Assembly: GCA_947566705.1 (NCBI GenBank)
Contig: CANOLA010000022.1
Coordinates: 1 to 41,180, forward strand
Source of the DNA: an uncultured Lachnospiraceae bacterium
GTDB taxonomy: Bacteria; Bacillota; Clostridia; Lachnospirales; Lachnospiraceae
Direction: 5' to 3'
DNA: 41,180 nucleotides
Below the pieces are notes generated by a model. The model was not told where the DNA came from. It was given only the letters and a program-made list of their open reading frames with translations, and searched no databases. The translations under genes and the position numbers were made by a program. Positions 25,375-32,306 of this stretch are shown here, piece by piece. Every line of letters starts with the position of its first letter. Position 1 is the stretch's first letter.

Positions 25375-25466
25375 AGACCTCTCTCCTTATCCCCCGGAAC
25401 ATCAGTCCCCAAAAATGAAATTTGCATAAATACCTCTTACTATTTTAATGCATTACGACAAAAAAA

Positions 25467-25505
25467 TAAAGAGGAAATGTGTTTTTTTTATGCATTTTCT
25501 CTTTA
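25467..25505 (-). terminator. rho-independent terminator after the yitT-like gene
   Basis: TAAAGAGAAAATG (minus strand, 25493-25505) pairs with CATTTCCTCTTTA (25467-25479) with one mismatch and a 13-base loop. A run of seven T follows on the minus strand. It closes the tagA-like/yitT-like unit before the PucR-type gene. Confidence 0.75.
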
Positions 25506-25573
25506 TTTATCCAAAAAACTTATGCAGTTTTTACTAAAAATGACCCGAAATGTTTATTTTTACCATCCAAAAA

Positions 25574-26455
25574 TCAAACAGCGGAAACCATAAATCCTTC
25601 TCCCAGAACCTCCCTTGCATCCGTTACTATTACAAAAGCATTTTCATCCACTTCATGAACAATATCTTTAAGACGAACCATTTCTTTCCTTGATACAACA
25701 CAGTACAGCACGCATTTTTCCTCTCCCGTATACATCCCTTTTGCAGAAAGCCCTGTCACGCCGCGCTCCAGCTCATTCATCAGCCGCCCTGCAACCAGCG
25801 TGTATTCCTTTGTGATAATGAATGCCGCCTTTGAATTATGGAAACCTTCCAGGACTGCATCCGATACCTTTGTTGTAACAAAAATCGCAACGACTGCATA
25901 CAGTGTCGGCCGAAGACCAAAGAAATAAATACCTGCAAGCACGATTGCCCCATCCAGTATCTGCATAATCTGTGCAACAGAAAACTGCCGCAGTCTGGCG
26001 TGAAACAGCGATGCCACCATATCAGTACCCCCGGTAGTCGCACCCGCGCGCAGAACCAGTCCGATGCCCGCACCGGAAAACACGCCGCCAAACAGTGCCG
26101 CAAGCATATAATCATCCCCGGAAAGATTAATGGCCGGAATCAGATACAGCCATACTGACAGCATCACTGTGCCAAACAGCGCCTTGCCGACAAATTTTTT
26201 TCCGTAGCGTATATAGGCAAACAAAAACACAGGAACATTGAGCACCGATGTTGTAAGCCAGAGCGGAATACCATTACGTATGGTATGCACTGTGATATTC
26301 CGCAGTATGATGGCGATACCGGTAAATCCTCCAGTTACCAGTCCAACCTGGTCATAAATACACTGGTACGCCAGACCAAACATACCGGTTCCCACAATAA
26401 TCAGAACATAATTCAGAAGTTCTTTTCTGATTTTCTGTATCATTTTATTCTTCAT
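25574..26455 (-). CDS. YitT family membrane protein (DUF161/DUF2179)
   Basis: The 293-residue protein has five or six N-terminal membrane helices with the YitT pattern (GLAYQCIYDQVGLVTGGFTG, GIGLVLRAGATTGGTDMVAS) and a C-terminal cytoplasmic DUF2179 domain (AFIITKEYTLVAGRLMNELE, RGVTGLSAKGMYTGEEK). The function is unknown; multiple copies are common in Clostridia. I prefer the ATG at 26455; an ATG at 26443 and an upstream GTG at 26467 are possible. It overlaps the 3' end of the tagA-like gene by 11 bases, so the two are coupled. Confidence 0.88.
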   Translation of the reverse strand: MKNKMIQKIRKELLNYVLIIVGTGMFGLAYQCIYDQVGLVTGGFTGIAIILRNITVHTIRNGIPLWLTTSVLNVPVFLFAYIRYGKKFVGKALFGTVMLSVWLYLIPAINLSGDDYMLAALFGGVFSGAGIGLVLRAGATTGGTDMVASLFHARLRQFSVAQIMQILDGAIVLAGIYFFGLRPTLYAVVAIFVTTKVSDAVLEGFHNSKAAFIITKEYTLVAGRLMNELERGVTGLSAKGMYTGEEKCVLYCVVSRKEMVRLKDIVHEVDENAFVIVTDAREVLGEGFMVSAV

Positions 26456-27125
26456 CCTGCTTTCCACTATACTGATTGACCTGTTTTTCCAGCTTGTGTG
26501 TGCGAATCAGGTTGCGGATGCCCCCGGCAATGCGCCCAAGCGGTTTTTCCAGCTCCATCTTTCCAATGCCATACCAGAGTCCCGCTGACAGCTTCTCCCT
26601 GTTGTCCATCAGAAAATGTTCCTGGTCCGGACTTGGCAGTACACTTAAAATCACATCCGGTGACAGCGAATTGATTTCATTTACAACTGCATCCGTCGCC
26701 ATCCGGTATTCCTCCAGCGCCGCCGTACCGGTAATCTCACATTTGGGATACAGCTCCCTGATCCGGTCATACATCAGCCCGGTATTTTCTGTCGTATCTC
26801 CAATCAGAAACAGCGTCTTGCGGTTGCGCTCAATGCGTTTCATCATTTCATAAAAAAAGTCATGATGCTCAATTTCATGATTCCGCTGGTAATTCCCGGC
26901 ACCCACGGCATCCAGGATTCCTTTTTCAGCAATTACGGTATGTTCCACCGTTTCAAGCGCCTCACGGATTACAGAATCTGTTCCTGCCATCATCAGCGTA
27001 TCCATATTTACTTCTTCAATTGTGTGGAATGCATTGTCGGACATTTCCTTTTCCACGCTCATGATGGTTTCACGAACCGTGTAATTATCCAATTCAATTC
27101 CAGCAACGTTGATTGTCTTTATCAT
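26445..27125 (-). CDS. divergent WecG/TagA/CpsF family glycosyltransferase-like protein
   Basis: The 226-residue protein fits the WecG/TagA/CpsF family in length and order of segments: an N-terminal MIKTINVAGIELDNYTVRET, the middle FLIGDTTENTGLMYDRIREL (family FLxGG...), and the VILSVLPSPDQEHFL segment (family ...lGSPKQE). TagA adds ManNAc to the lipid-linked GlcNAc primer in wall teichoic acid synthesis. The catalytic neighbourhood is unusual: instead of the family DG.G(I/V)VW pattern it has EKGILDAVGAGN, and the RVTG-type segment is not seen. It may therefore be a non-catalytic or altered-specificity homologue. It is the first gene of a two-gene unit with yitT. Confidence 0.68.
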   Translation of the reverse strand: MIKTINVAGIELDNYTVRETIMSVEKEMSDNAFHTIEEVNMDTLMMAGTDSVIREALETVEHTVIAEKGILDAVGAGNYQRNHEIEHHDFFYEMMKRIERNRKTLFLIGDTTENTGLMYDRIRELYPKCEITGTAALEEYRMATDAVVNEINSLSPDVILSVLPSPDQEHFLMDNREKLSAGLWYGIGKMELEKPLGRIAGGIRNLIRTHKLEKQVNQYSGKQDEE

Positions 27126-27134
27126 AGCTTCCCT

Positions 27135-27163
27135 AGTATAACAAATAAACCTGCATTTTGCAA
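27135..27163 (-). promoter_or_regulatory. possible sigma-A promoter for the tagA-like gene
   Basis: TTGCAA (27158-27163) and TATACT (27135-27140) are 17 bases apart on the minus strand. The -10 is only nine bases before the ATG, so a transcript from it would be almost leaderless; the ribosome site AGGGAAG may then be partly lost. Either this is not the main promoter or initiation is unusual. Confidence 0.4.
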
Positions 27164-27237
27164 ACCATTTTAAAAGCCTGCTATAACTGCATGATTTAAA
27201 ATGTTGGACAATTTATCCGTCGGTTCGACATCTGACA

Positions 27238-27252
27238 GACATTTGAAATGTC
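27238..27252. promoter_or_regulatory. 15-base palindrome upstream of the tagA-like gene
   Basis: GACATTTGAAATGTC is a perfect 7-bp inverted repeat around one base, placed about 110 bases upstream of the tagA-like start. It could bind a dimeric regulator; no known operator was matched. Confidence 0.35.
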
Positions 27253-27358
27253 AACATTTTTTCCCGGATTTTACAAAAAATGACAATTTTTATGCTTTCT
27301 ACACAAAACAGCTGTTTGTTTTCTGACATAAAAATGCACAGAAAGTCATGCCATTTTA

Positions 27359-27428
27359 TGTGGATAACGTTTATAACTTCGTGTATAACTCCATTTCACT
27401 GCATTTTACGGTTTCCAATTGTGGATAA
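27359..27428. promoter_or_regulatory. pair of perfect DnaA boxes
   Basis: TGTGGATAA (reverse complement TTATCCACA) occurs at 27359-27367 and 27420-27428 in the same orientation, 61 bases apart, each followed by C. A degenerate third copy CGTGTATAA lies at 27380-27388. No dnaA or dnaN gene is near, so this is not the usual origin context. Confidence 0.55.
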
Positions 27429-27528
27429 CTATACAGTGTATGCCGCACACGCTCTGTCATATAACCACTGTCTTTGCATTCTTTTTGTGCATTTTGTATA
27501 TTTATCTTATTTTATCTGTTTTTCTATC

Positions 27529-27549
27529 CTGCAGAATCCCATTCTGCAG
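27529..27549 (-). repeat. inverted repeat at the GH25 stop, possible weak terminator
   Basis: CTGCAGAAT-CCC-ATTCTGCAG is a perfect 9-bp stem with a 3-base loop, directly after the GH25 stop codon. On the minus strand it is followed by GATAGAAAAAC, not a T run, so termination would be poor. Confidence 0.4.
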
Positions 27550-29649
27550 CTATTTTGCTTTAATTTTCATGGCAGAAGAATAGCTTCCGTAATACGTTTT
27601 TCCGTCATAGTTTCTGTAAGCACGGACTTTATACGTATAGGTGGTATTCTTCTTACGTTTGGTATTCTTATAGGTAAGCTTACTGCCGTCTTTTACGGTT
27701 TTAATTTTTTCGTACTTCTTTGTTTTGTTGTTCAGACGGTAAACCTGGTAACCGCTTGCACCTTTGACTTTTCCCCAGTTTAACGTAATCGCACTGGATT
27801 TCGTCTTAAGCTTTAAGCCTTTTACCTTTCCCGGTTTTGTCGTTCCGGATTTTACATCTGAATAGCTTCCATAATAATATTCCCCGTTATCCTTTATATA
27901 TGCACGAATTTTATAAGTATACTTTGTTCCGGAAGAAAGTCCGGTATCAGTATAACTTACAATCGTCCCGTTGCTGATGGCAGCCACTTTTTTATAATTT
28001 CCCGTGGAGGAATTCAGGCGGTAAATGGCATATCCGTTTGCACCGCTGACTTTTTTCCATGTCAGCTTGACGGAGGTCGCACCTTTTGCCGTAACCTTAA
28101 GACCACCCGCCTTGGACGGTTTTGTAACAAAGGCATATGCCGCCGACCTGTTTCCTTTTGTAACAGTTCCGTCTTCTGCCTTCATATAAGGACAGATTTT
28201 AAAACGGTATGTTTTTGCAGCCGAAAGACCGCTTACCAGATGGGAAGTTCCGGTGACGTCCGCAATCTGTTCATAGGAACCGCTGCTTTCGTTATACCGG
28301 TATACAATATACCCGTCTGCACCGTCAACTTTTTTCCATTTCAGTTTCAGCGACGTTGTTTTTCTTTCATCAGCTGTAATTTTTCCAACATCATCAAGGG
28401 GGGTTGCTGTGGTAAGTACGGAAGAATACGCGCCGAAATAATTCGTTCCTCCGATTTTCCAGCAGCCGCGCACCTTGTATTTGTATGACCTTGCCGCATC
28501 CAGCCCGTTGTCCGTATAGGTTCTGCTGGTTGTTTCTGCAATTTTCACATACTTCTCCTGCGTGTCGTCATAGCGGTAAACACGGTATTTCTGTGCATCG
28601 TCAGCTGCCGACCAGGTTAAGGTAATGGAATCCGCTGTGCTTGATTTTACTTTAAGACCGGTTGTCTTTGCACTGGTATCCTTGTACCAGAAATTCATAT
28701 CCAGGCTGGAGCTTGCATATCCGTCCAGGGAAACCCCTGTGGAAGTATACTGCCAGAATGTATAATCCGCAGGCACATCTGCATACGGTGTACCGCTTGT
28801 CGTGTTGCTTGTGGTTGTCGTGTTGTAACGCGCAAACCAGATGTCACAGTCCAGGGAATCCCCGTCAATATAATTTTTAAACCATGTATAATTGGAATAT
28901 ACTGCCGCCTCATAGCCTGCTTCATGAATCACATCGGCAAATGCCTGACAGATTCCGGTTTCTTTTGTTTTGGAAAGCATTCCTGCGGTAAGACGCTTGT
29001 AGCTTCCCGGTTCCCTATCTATCACAATCGGCATGGTAATATCCCATCCGTATTTGTCAATCAGCATCAGCAGATAATCAGCCTCTTCCCTCGCCTCCTT
29101 CTGGGTAAGTGCCTGCGAAAAAATATACAGCCCGACATTTACATCATTTTCCAGTGCACCCTGAATATGGGCATTTGCACATGTATCCTCATAAATCGAT
29201 CCATCCGCAGTATCCCTGGACGCCGCACGGACAAGTGTAAAATCAATTCCATCGTCATGCGCCTTTTCCCAGTTGATTTTTGTGGAATAAGAGTTCTTTC
29301 CGCCCCCCTGCCACCATGAAACGTCAATTCCATGGAAGATATTGTAATCCTCATAATCATTTCTGTGATAATAGGTCTTTCCTGTATAAGGACTGCTGTC
29401 CGTAAATGATGCGCTCAAAAATGCACTTGAATAACCGGAAGCGCCATAAAGCGCCGGCATACTGCGCGCCGCTGATTTCAATATTCTCTCATCCAGCGAT
29501 AGTTCTGTTTCGTCTTCGATACTCTGTCCCATAACACCATCCATCTGTGCTTCCGGGACTGCTGCATATGTATTTTCCGGTGCGCAAACACAAAGGAATG
29601 CCGCCAGAACAATTCCTGCACCAAGTAATTTTTTGTCTGCAAATTTCAC
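27550..29649 (-). CDS. secreted GH25 lysozyme with four C-terminal FN3 modules
   Basis: GH25 enzymes cut the beta-1,4 bond between N-acetylmuramic acid and GlcNAc in peptidoglycan. The 699-residue protein starts with a signal peptide (KKLLGAGIVLAAFLCVCAPE), then a ~70-residue spacer and the catalytic domain (about 104-335). That domain has GIDVSWWQGG (Asp109) and PIVIDREPGS (Asp211, Glu213), which give the family's acidic pair. Four FN3-like modules of ~85-95 residues follow, each with a KVSGANGYAIYRL-type and a TYKVRAY-type segment and each ending in YYGSYS or similar. The start is GTG after AGGAGG. A promoter lies at 29722-29750. The basic FN3 modules probably hold the enzyme at the wall. 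Confidence 0.93.
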   Translation of the reverse strand: MKFADKKLLGAGIVLAAFLCVCAPENTYAAVPEAQMDGVMGQSIEDETELSLDERILKSAARSMPALYGASGYSSAFLSASFTDSSPYTGKTYYHRNDYEDYNIFHGIDVSWWQGGGKNSYSTKINWEKAHDDGIDFTLVRAASRDTADGSIYEDTCANAHIQGALENDVNVGLYIFSQALTQKEAREEADYLLMLIDKYGWDITMPIVIDREPGSYKRLTAGMLSKTKETGICQAFADVIHEAGYEAAVYSNYTWFKNYIDGDSLDCDIWFARYNTTTTSNTTSGTPYADVPADYTFWQYTSTGVSLDGYASSSLDMNFWYKDTSAKTTGLKVKSSTADSITLTWSAADDAQKYRVYRYDDTQEKYVKIAETTSRTYTDNGLDAARSYKYKVRGCWKIGGTNYFGAYSSVLTTATPLDDVGKITADERKTTSLKLKWKKVDGADGYIVYRYNESSGSYEQIADVTGTSHLVSGLSAAKTYRFKICPYMKAEDGTVTKGNRSAAYAFVTKPSKAGGLKVTAKGATSVKLTWKKVSGANGYAIYRLNSSTGNYKKVAAISNGTIVSYTDTGLSSGTKYTYKIRAYIKDNGEYYYGSYSDVKSGTTKPGKVKGLKLKTKSSAITLNWGKVKGASGYQVYRLNNKTKKYEKIKTVKDGSKLTYKNTKRKKNTTYTYKVRAYRNYDGKTYYGSYSSAMKIKAK

Positions 29650-29721
29650 GTTTTTTCCTCCTGAATGTAAATTATTCTCACTTTTGGTATCCTGTGGACA
29701 CGTAATTACAAATTATTTATT

Positions 29722-29750
29722 ATAGTACATTGTCCCCATGGAATTGTCAA
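29722..29750 (-). promoter_or_regulatory. sigma-A promoter for the GH25 gene
   Basis: TTGACA (29745-29750) and TACTAT (29722-29727) with a 17-base spacer on the minus strand, about 70 bases upstream of the GTG start. Confidence 0.6.
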
Positions 29751-29900
29751 CGCAATTTCCATGTTAATTTCTTCCTTCCACTGTCATCTGCCTTATCATA
29801 TCCGTATAAGCTTGAACCAACCTTGAAAACAGAGTAACCGGAAAATGTTACCTTTCTGTATCATAATGATAACACCATCATTCTTTTCATAATGAAATAA

Positions 29901-29932
29901 AAAAGACAATACATTTTCATGTACTGTCTTTT
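29901..29932 (-). terminator. rho-independent terminator after the NlpC/P60 gene
   Basis: A 14-bp stem (29901-29914 with 29919-29932; one G-U pair on the minus strand) with a TTTC/GAAA loop is followed by a T-rich tract. It begins 36 bases after the stop of the gene at 29969. Confidence 0.8.
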
Positions 29933-29968
29933 CTTTTTTATCCGTGTAACCGCCTGAAGCCGGTCTTT

Positions 29969-31222
29969 TTAGAAAATCCTTCTTACTGCAAGAATGGTTC
30001 TGTAATTTGCCGGAGAGGTAATTTTAATACCGTCCCTCTCGTTGCTTGCGTGTACGATGGAATTACCACCAATGTAAATTCCAACATGTCCGCTGTAGCA
30101 TACGATATCACCCGGCTGCATTTCTGATGTGCTTACTCCGGTTCCAACACTGCGGAGAGCACTGGAGCTGTGAGGAAGTCCCACACCAAAGTGTGCATAT
30201 ACTGCCATTACAAATCCGGAACAGTCTGCGCCGTTGGTAAGGCTTGTCCCGCCCCACCGGTATGGATTGCCAACAAACTGGCATGCATAATTTGCAACTG
30301 CTGAACCGGTACCGTTTGATACAGCAGGAACTGCTGCTGTATTTGATCCGGATGAAGAAGAACTGCTACTGCTGCTGGAACTTCCGTTTGAAGAAGAACT
30401 ATTTCCAGATCCGGATGAAACGCTTGCTGAATTATCTTCCTGCTGTGCAGCTGCTGCTGCGGCTGCCGCTGCCGCCTGGCGCTCCTCTTCTTCTTTCTTT
30501 AATCGTGCTGCTTCTTCCTCTGCAGATTCTGCATAAGTATATTCTGTTTTGAGTGAAATGTACTCAGCGGATACGTATCCCTTTCCTTCTTCAACAGATA
30601 CTCCAACCCAGCCGTCTTTTGACTCATCGGTTACAGTAAGGTCGTCCCCTTCCGGAACAAGACCAATCACTTCTGCTTTCTGGGAAGCCTTTTTACGGAC
30701 CTTAAGTGTCTCTGCATTGACAAGTGCGACTCTCCGTCCTGCCTTCTCTGCGAGCTTTTCATCACCAACAGCCACATAATCGCTCTTTACATATCCGGTA
30801 ACAGAACCAGACTGAATTTTGTACCAGTCACCTTTCTTTCCAAGAACGGTTCCTACATTATTAGTATATAACTTTCCAAGGGACTTGCTGTCCTTGGATG
30901 CTTTCTTACGGATATGAACATAATCTGTTACGGTTGCAACTGCGATGTCTTCGTATTCGCTTTTTACAACCGGAGCTTCGTTCTCTGCCACATTTACCTG
31001 TGCGCTTGCAACAGCTGCTTCATCCTCAACGGATGCTGCACACTGGTTTACTGCACGGGAAAATCCCGCTGAAGGGCTGGTAGAGTTCGTTACTATATTT
31101 GACGTATAATTAGTAATTCCTGCGGTCGTTGCTGCTTCTGCCTCAACGGTAAAATTGCCAACTGTCAGCGCTCCTGCCAGTCCACATGCTGTCAATTTTA
31201 ATATCGCTTTACTACGGTTCAT
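29969..31222 (-). CDS. secreted SH3-domain NlpC/P60 peptidoglycan endopeptidase
   Basis: The 417-residue protein has a signal peptide (MNRSKAILKLTACGLAGALT), two bacterial SH3 domains (about 75-140 and 150-210, with VHIRKKASKDSKSLG and LKVRKKASQKAEVIG), and an alanine/serine-rich linker with a long Ser/Gly run. The NlpC/P60 domain (about 295-417) has Cys334 in GADCSGF, His379 in SGHVGIYIGG and His391 in VHAS. Such enzymes cleave D-Glu to diamino-acid links in stem peptides. The ATG at 31222 follows GGAGG at five bases. A consensus promoter (31306-31334) and a WalR-type box (31275-31291) lie upstream, which fits a wall hydrolase controlled by the WalRK system. Confidence 0.93.
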   Translation of the reverse strand: MNRSKAILKLTACGLAGALTVGNFTVEAEAATTAGITNYTSNIVTNSTSPSAGFSRAVNQCAASVEDEAAVASAQVNVAENEAPVVKSEYEDIAVATVTDYVHIRKKASKDSKSLGKLYTNNVGTVLGKKGDWYKIQSGSVTGYVKSDYVAVGDEKLAEKAGRRVALVNAETLKVRKKASQKAEVIGLVPEGDDLTVTDESKDGWVGVSVEEGKGYVSAEYISLKTEYTYAESAEEEAARLKKEEEERQAAAAAAAAAAQQEDNSASVSSGSGNSSSSNGSSSSSSSSSSSGSNTAAVPAVSNGTGSAVANYACQFVGNPYRWGGTSLTNGADCSGFVMAVYAHFGVGLPHSSSALRSVGTGVSTSEMQPGDIVCYSGHVGIYIGGNSIVHASNERDGIKITSPANYRTILAVRRIF

Positions 31223-31274
31223 ATTATCCTCCAAAAATTTTTCATCAGTTTATTTGTTACGTAATCGCTTGTTT

Positions 31275-31291
31275 ATTACAAATTTGTTACA
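31275..31291 (-). promoter_or_regulatory. WalR (YycF) type binding site
   Basis: On the minus strand TGTAAC-AAATT-TGTAAT matches the WalR consensus TGTWAH-N5-TGTWAH exactly. It lies just downstream of the -10 element, about 8-25 bases into the predicted transcript of the NlpC/P60 gene. A site there would more likely repress than activate. Confidence 0.6.
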
Positions 31292-31305
31292 TTTATTACG
31301 ATGCT

Positions 31306-31334
31306 ATTATAGCAAACGGTATTCTATGTGTCAA
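31306..31334 (-). promoter_or_regulatory. consensus sigma-A promoter for the NlpC/P60 gene
   Basis: TTGACA (31329-31334), 17 bases, TATAAT (31306-31311) on the minus strand. Both hexamers are perfect. The leader is about 75 bases. Confidence 0.85.
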
Positions 31335-31516
31335 CCCTAATCCATATGAAAATTTTTCCATATTTTTCTGCAATTTTTCTGCTTAGATGTACATTGTGAA
31401 CAGTTCGTTTTATATCGGGAAAGTTTCCGCTCCAGTACTTGATTTTTCCAGTTTTCTGTGCAATAATAAGCCTATATATATTCTGAATTTTCACTACATA
31501 ATAGGAGGTGGGAAAT

Positions 31517-31711
31517 ATGGAAATTTCAAGTGTAAACTCTGCACTCAGTGCCCTGAATTTATCAGAAACCGGCACGCTTACCAACCAGACGAGTCTGGCC
31601 ATGCTTGACAAGGCGCTCGAAACAAGCCAGTCCTTAAATGACGGCCTTGCAAAAATGATGGAGCATTCTGTATACCCGAATCTGGGAGGAAACATTGACG
31701 TTTCTGTATAA
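31517..31711 (+). CDS. YjfB family putative motility protein
   Basis: The 64-residue protein MEISSVNSALSALNLSETGT...MMEHSVYPNLGGNIDVSV matches the YjfB family: a short helical N-terminus and the C-terminal signature HLGGNIDV-like end. Bacillus yjfB belongs to the sigma-D (motility) regulon, and its molecular role is unknown. The ATG at 31517 follows AGGAGGTG by seven bases; the in-frame GTG at 31508 is part of the ribosome site. It is the only plus-strand gene here. A clear sigma-D promoter was not found. Its stop is followed by a bidirectional terminator (31742-31772). Confidence 0.82.
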   Translation: MEISSVNSALSALNLSETGTLTNQTSLAMLDKALETSQSLNDGLAKMMEHSVYPNLGGNIDVSV

Positions 31712-31741
31712 TACAGGACAGACTGCTTTGTGCAGACCATT

Positions 31742-31772
31742 AAAAAGGAACTGTCAAACACAGTTCCTTTTT
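31742..31772. terminator. bidirectional terminator between yjfB-like and ridA genes
   Basis: AAAAAGGAACTGT (31742-31754) and ACAGTTCCTTTTT (31760-31772) form a perfect 13-bp stem with a 5-base loop, T-rich on both strands. It separates two convergent genes. Confidence 0.9.
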
Positions 31773-31776
31773 GCAT

Positions 31777-32151
31777 TTATTTAACTGCTATCGCTTCTAT
31801 TTCAAGCATTACATCCTTTGGCAGTCTCGCCACTTCCACGCAGCTCCTTGCCGGATACGGCGACGGAAAGAATTCTGCATACACCTCGTTGATTGCTGAA
31901 AAGTCATTCATTTCCTTAATAAATACAGTTGTCTTTATGACACGACTCATATCTGTTCCTGCTGCCTCCAGCAAATGGGAAAGATTTTCAAATGCCTGCC
32001 TTGCCTGTGCCACGGAACCTTCCGGAATCTCACCGGTGGACGGTACGACCGGAATGATACCGGAGGTATATACCATCCCTCCTGTTTCAACCGCCTGGGA
32101 ATATGGTCCGATTGCTGCCGGAGCCTTGTCTGTGCTTATAGTGTTTTTCAT
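31777..32151 (-). CDS. ridA: RidA family enamine/imine deaminase
   Basis: RidA hydrolyses reactive enamines and imines released by PLP enzymes such as threonine dehydratase. The 124-residue protein has the family features KAPAAIGPYSQAVETGGMVY, VVPSTGEIPEG, the conserved Arg in PYPARSCVEVARLPKDVMLE and the EIEAIAVK end. ATGs exist at 32151 and 32163; neither has a convincing ribosome site, so the start is uncertain by four residues. Two hairpins lie directly upstream (32159-32177 and 32181-32209). The gene is converging with the yjfB-like gene. Confidence 0.93.
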   Translation of the reverse strand: MKNTISTDKAPAAIGPYSQAVETGGMVYTSGIIPVVPSTGEIPEGSVAQARQAFENLSHLLEAAGTDMSRVIKTTVFIKEMNDFSAINEVYAEFFPSPYPARSCVEVARLPKDVMLEIEAIAVK

Positions 32152-32180
32152 GTTTTGTACCATGCCGCAGGCGTGGTGCC

Positions 32181-32209
32181 ATTTGTGTCGTATTTACTGC
32201 GACACAAAT
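32181..32209. promoter_or_regulatory. perfect inverted repeat upstream of ridA
   Basis: ATTTGTGTCG (32181-32190) and CGACACAAAT (32200-32209) form a perfect 10-bp inverted repeat around TATTTACTG. It starts 18 bases from the possible ATG at 32163. It could be an operator or an RNA hairpin that covers the start region; I match it to no known regulator. A smaller imperfect hairpin ACCATGCC-GCA-GGCGTGGT lies at 32159-32177. Confidence 0.5.
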
Positions 32210-32270
32210 AAAGATTGAAAAATTGCCTGCAGCCTTTTCCTTTCTTTTATTTTAAGATTTTTCAATCTTT
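32210..32270. repeat. 13-bp inverted repeat between cvfB-like and ridA genes
   Basis: AAAGATTGAAAAA (32210-32222) is repeated in inverse at 32258-32270 with 35 bases between. Within the right arm AAGATTTTTCAATCTT folds into a small hairpin. Both may aid termination after the cvfB-like gene, but no clear T run follows. Confidence 0.4.
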
Positions 32271-32306
32271 ACCTTTTTCTATATAATTAATATATTTTAA
32301 TTACCA

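Larger units (their letters stand above)
27126..27549. other. 424-base intergenic region with DnaA boxes and palindromes
   Basis: This is the longest non-coding stretch in the window. It is AT-rich. It contains a possible promoter for the tagA-like gene (27135-27163), a 15-base palindrome GACATTTGAAATGTC at 27238-27252, two perfect TGTGGATAA DnaA boxes (27359-27367, 27420-27428), and an inverted repeat next to the GH25 stop (27529-27549). I find no coding sequence in it. Confidence 0.7.

Noticed and set aside
27359-27428. Chromosomal origin of replication
   Set aside because: Only two perfect DnaA boxes, no DnaA-trio or unwinding element pattern recognised, and no dnaA, dnaN or rpmH gene nearby.
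27550-28640. Repeats in the GH25 gene as a CRISPR-like or tandem array
   Set aside because: They are diverged in-frame FN3 modules of 85-95 codons, not identical short repeats with spacers. No CRISPR array is present in the window.
31439-31468. Sigma-A promoter before the yjfB-like gene (TTGATT and an AT-rich -10)
   Set aside because: No -10 hexamer with correct spacing is convincing; several equally weak alternatives exist.
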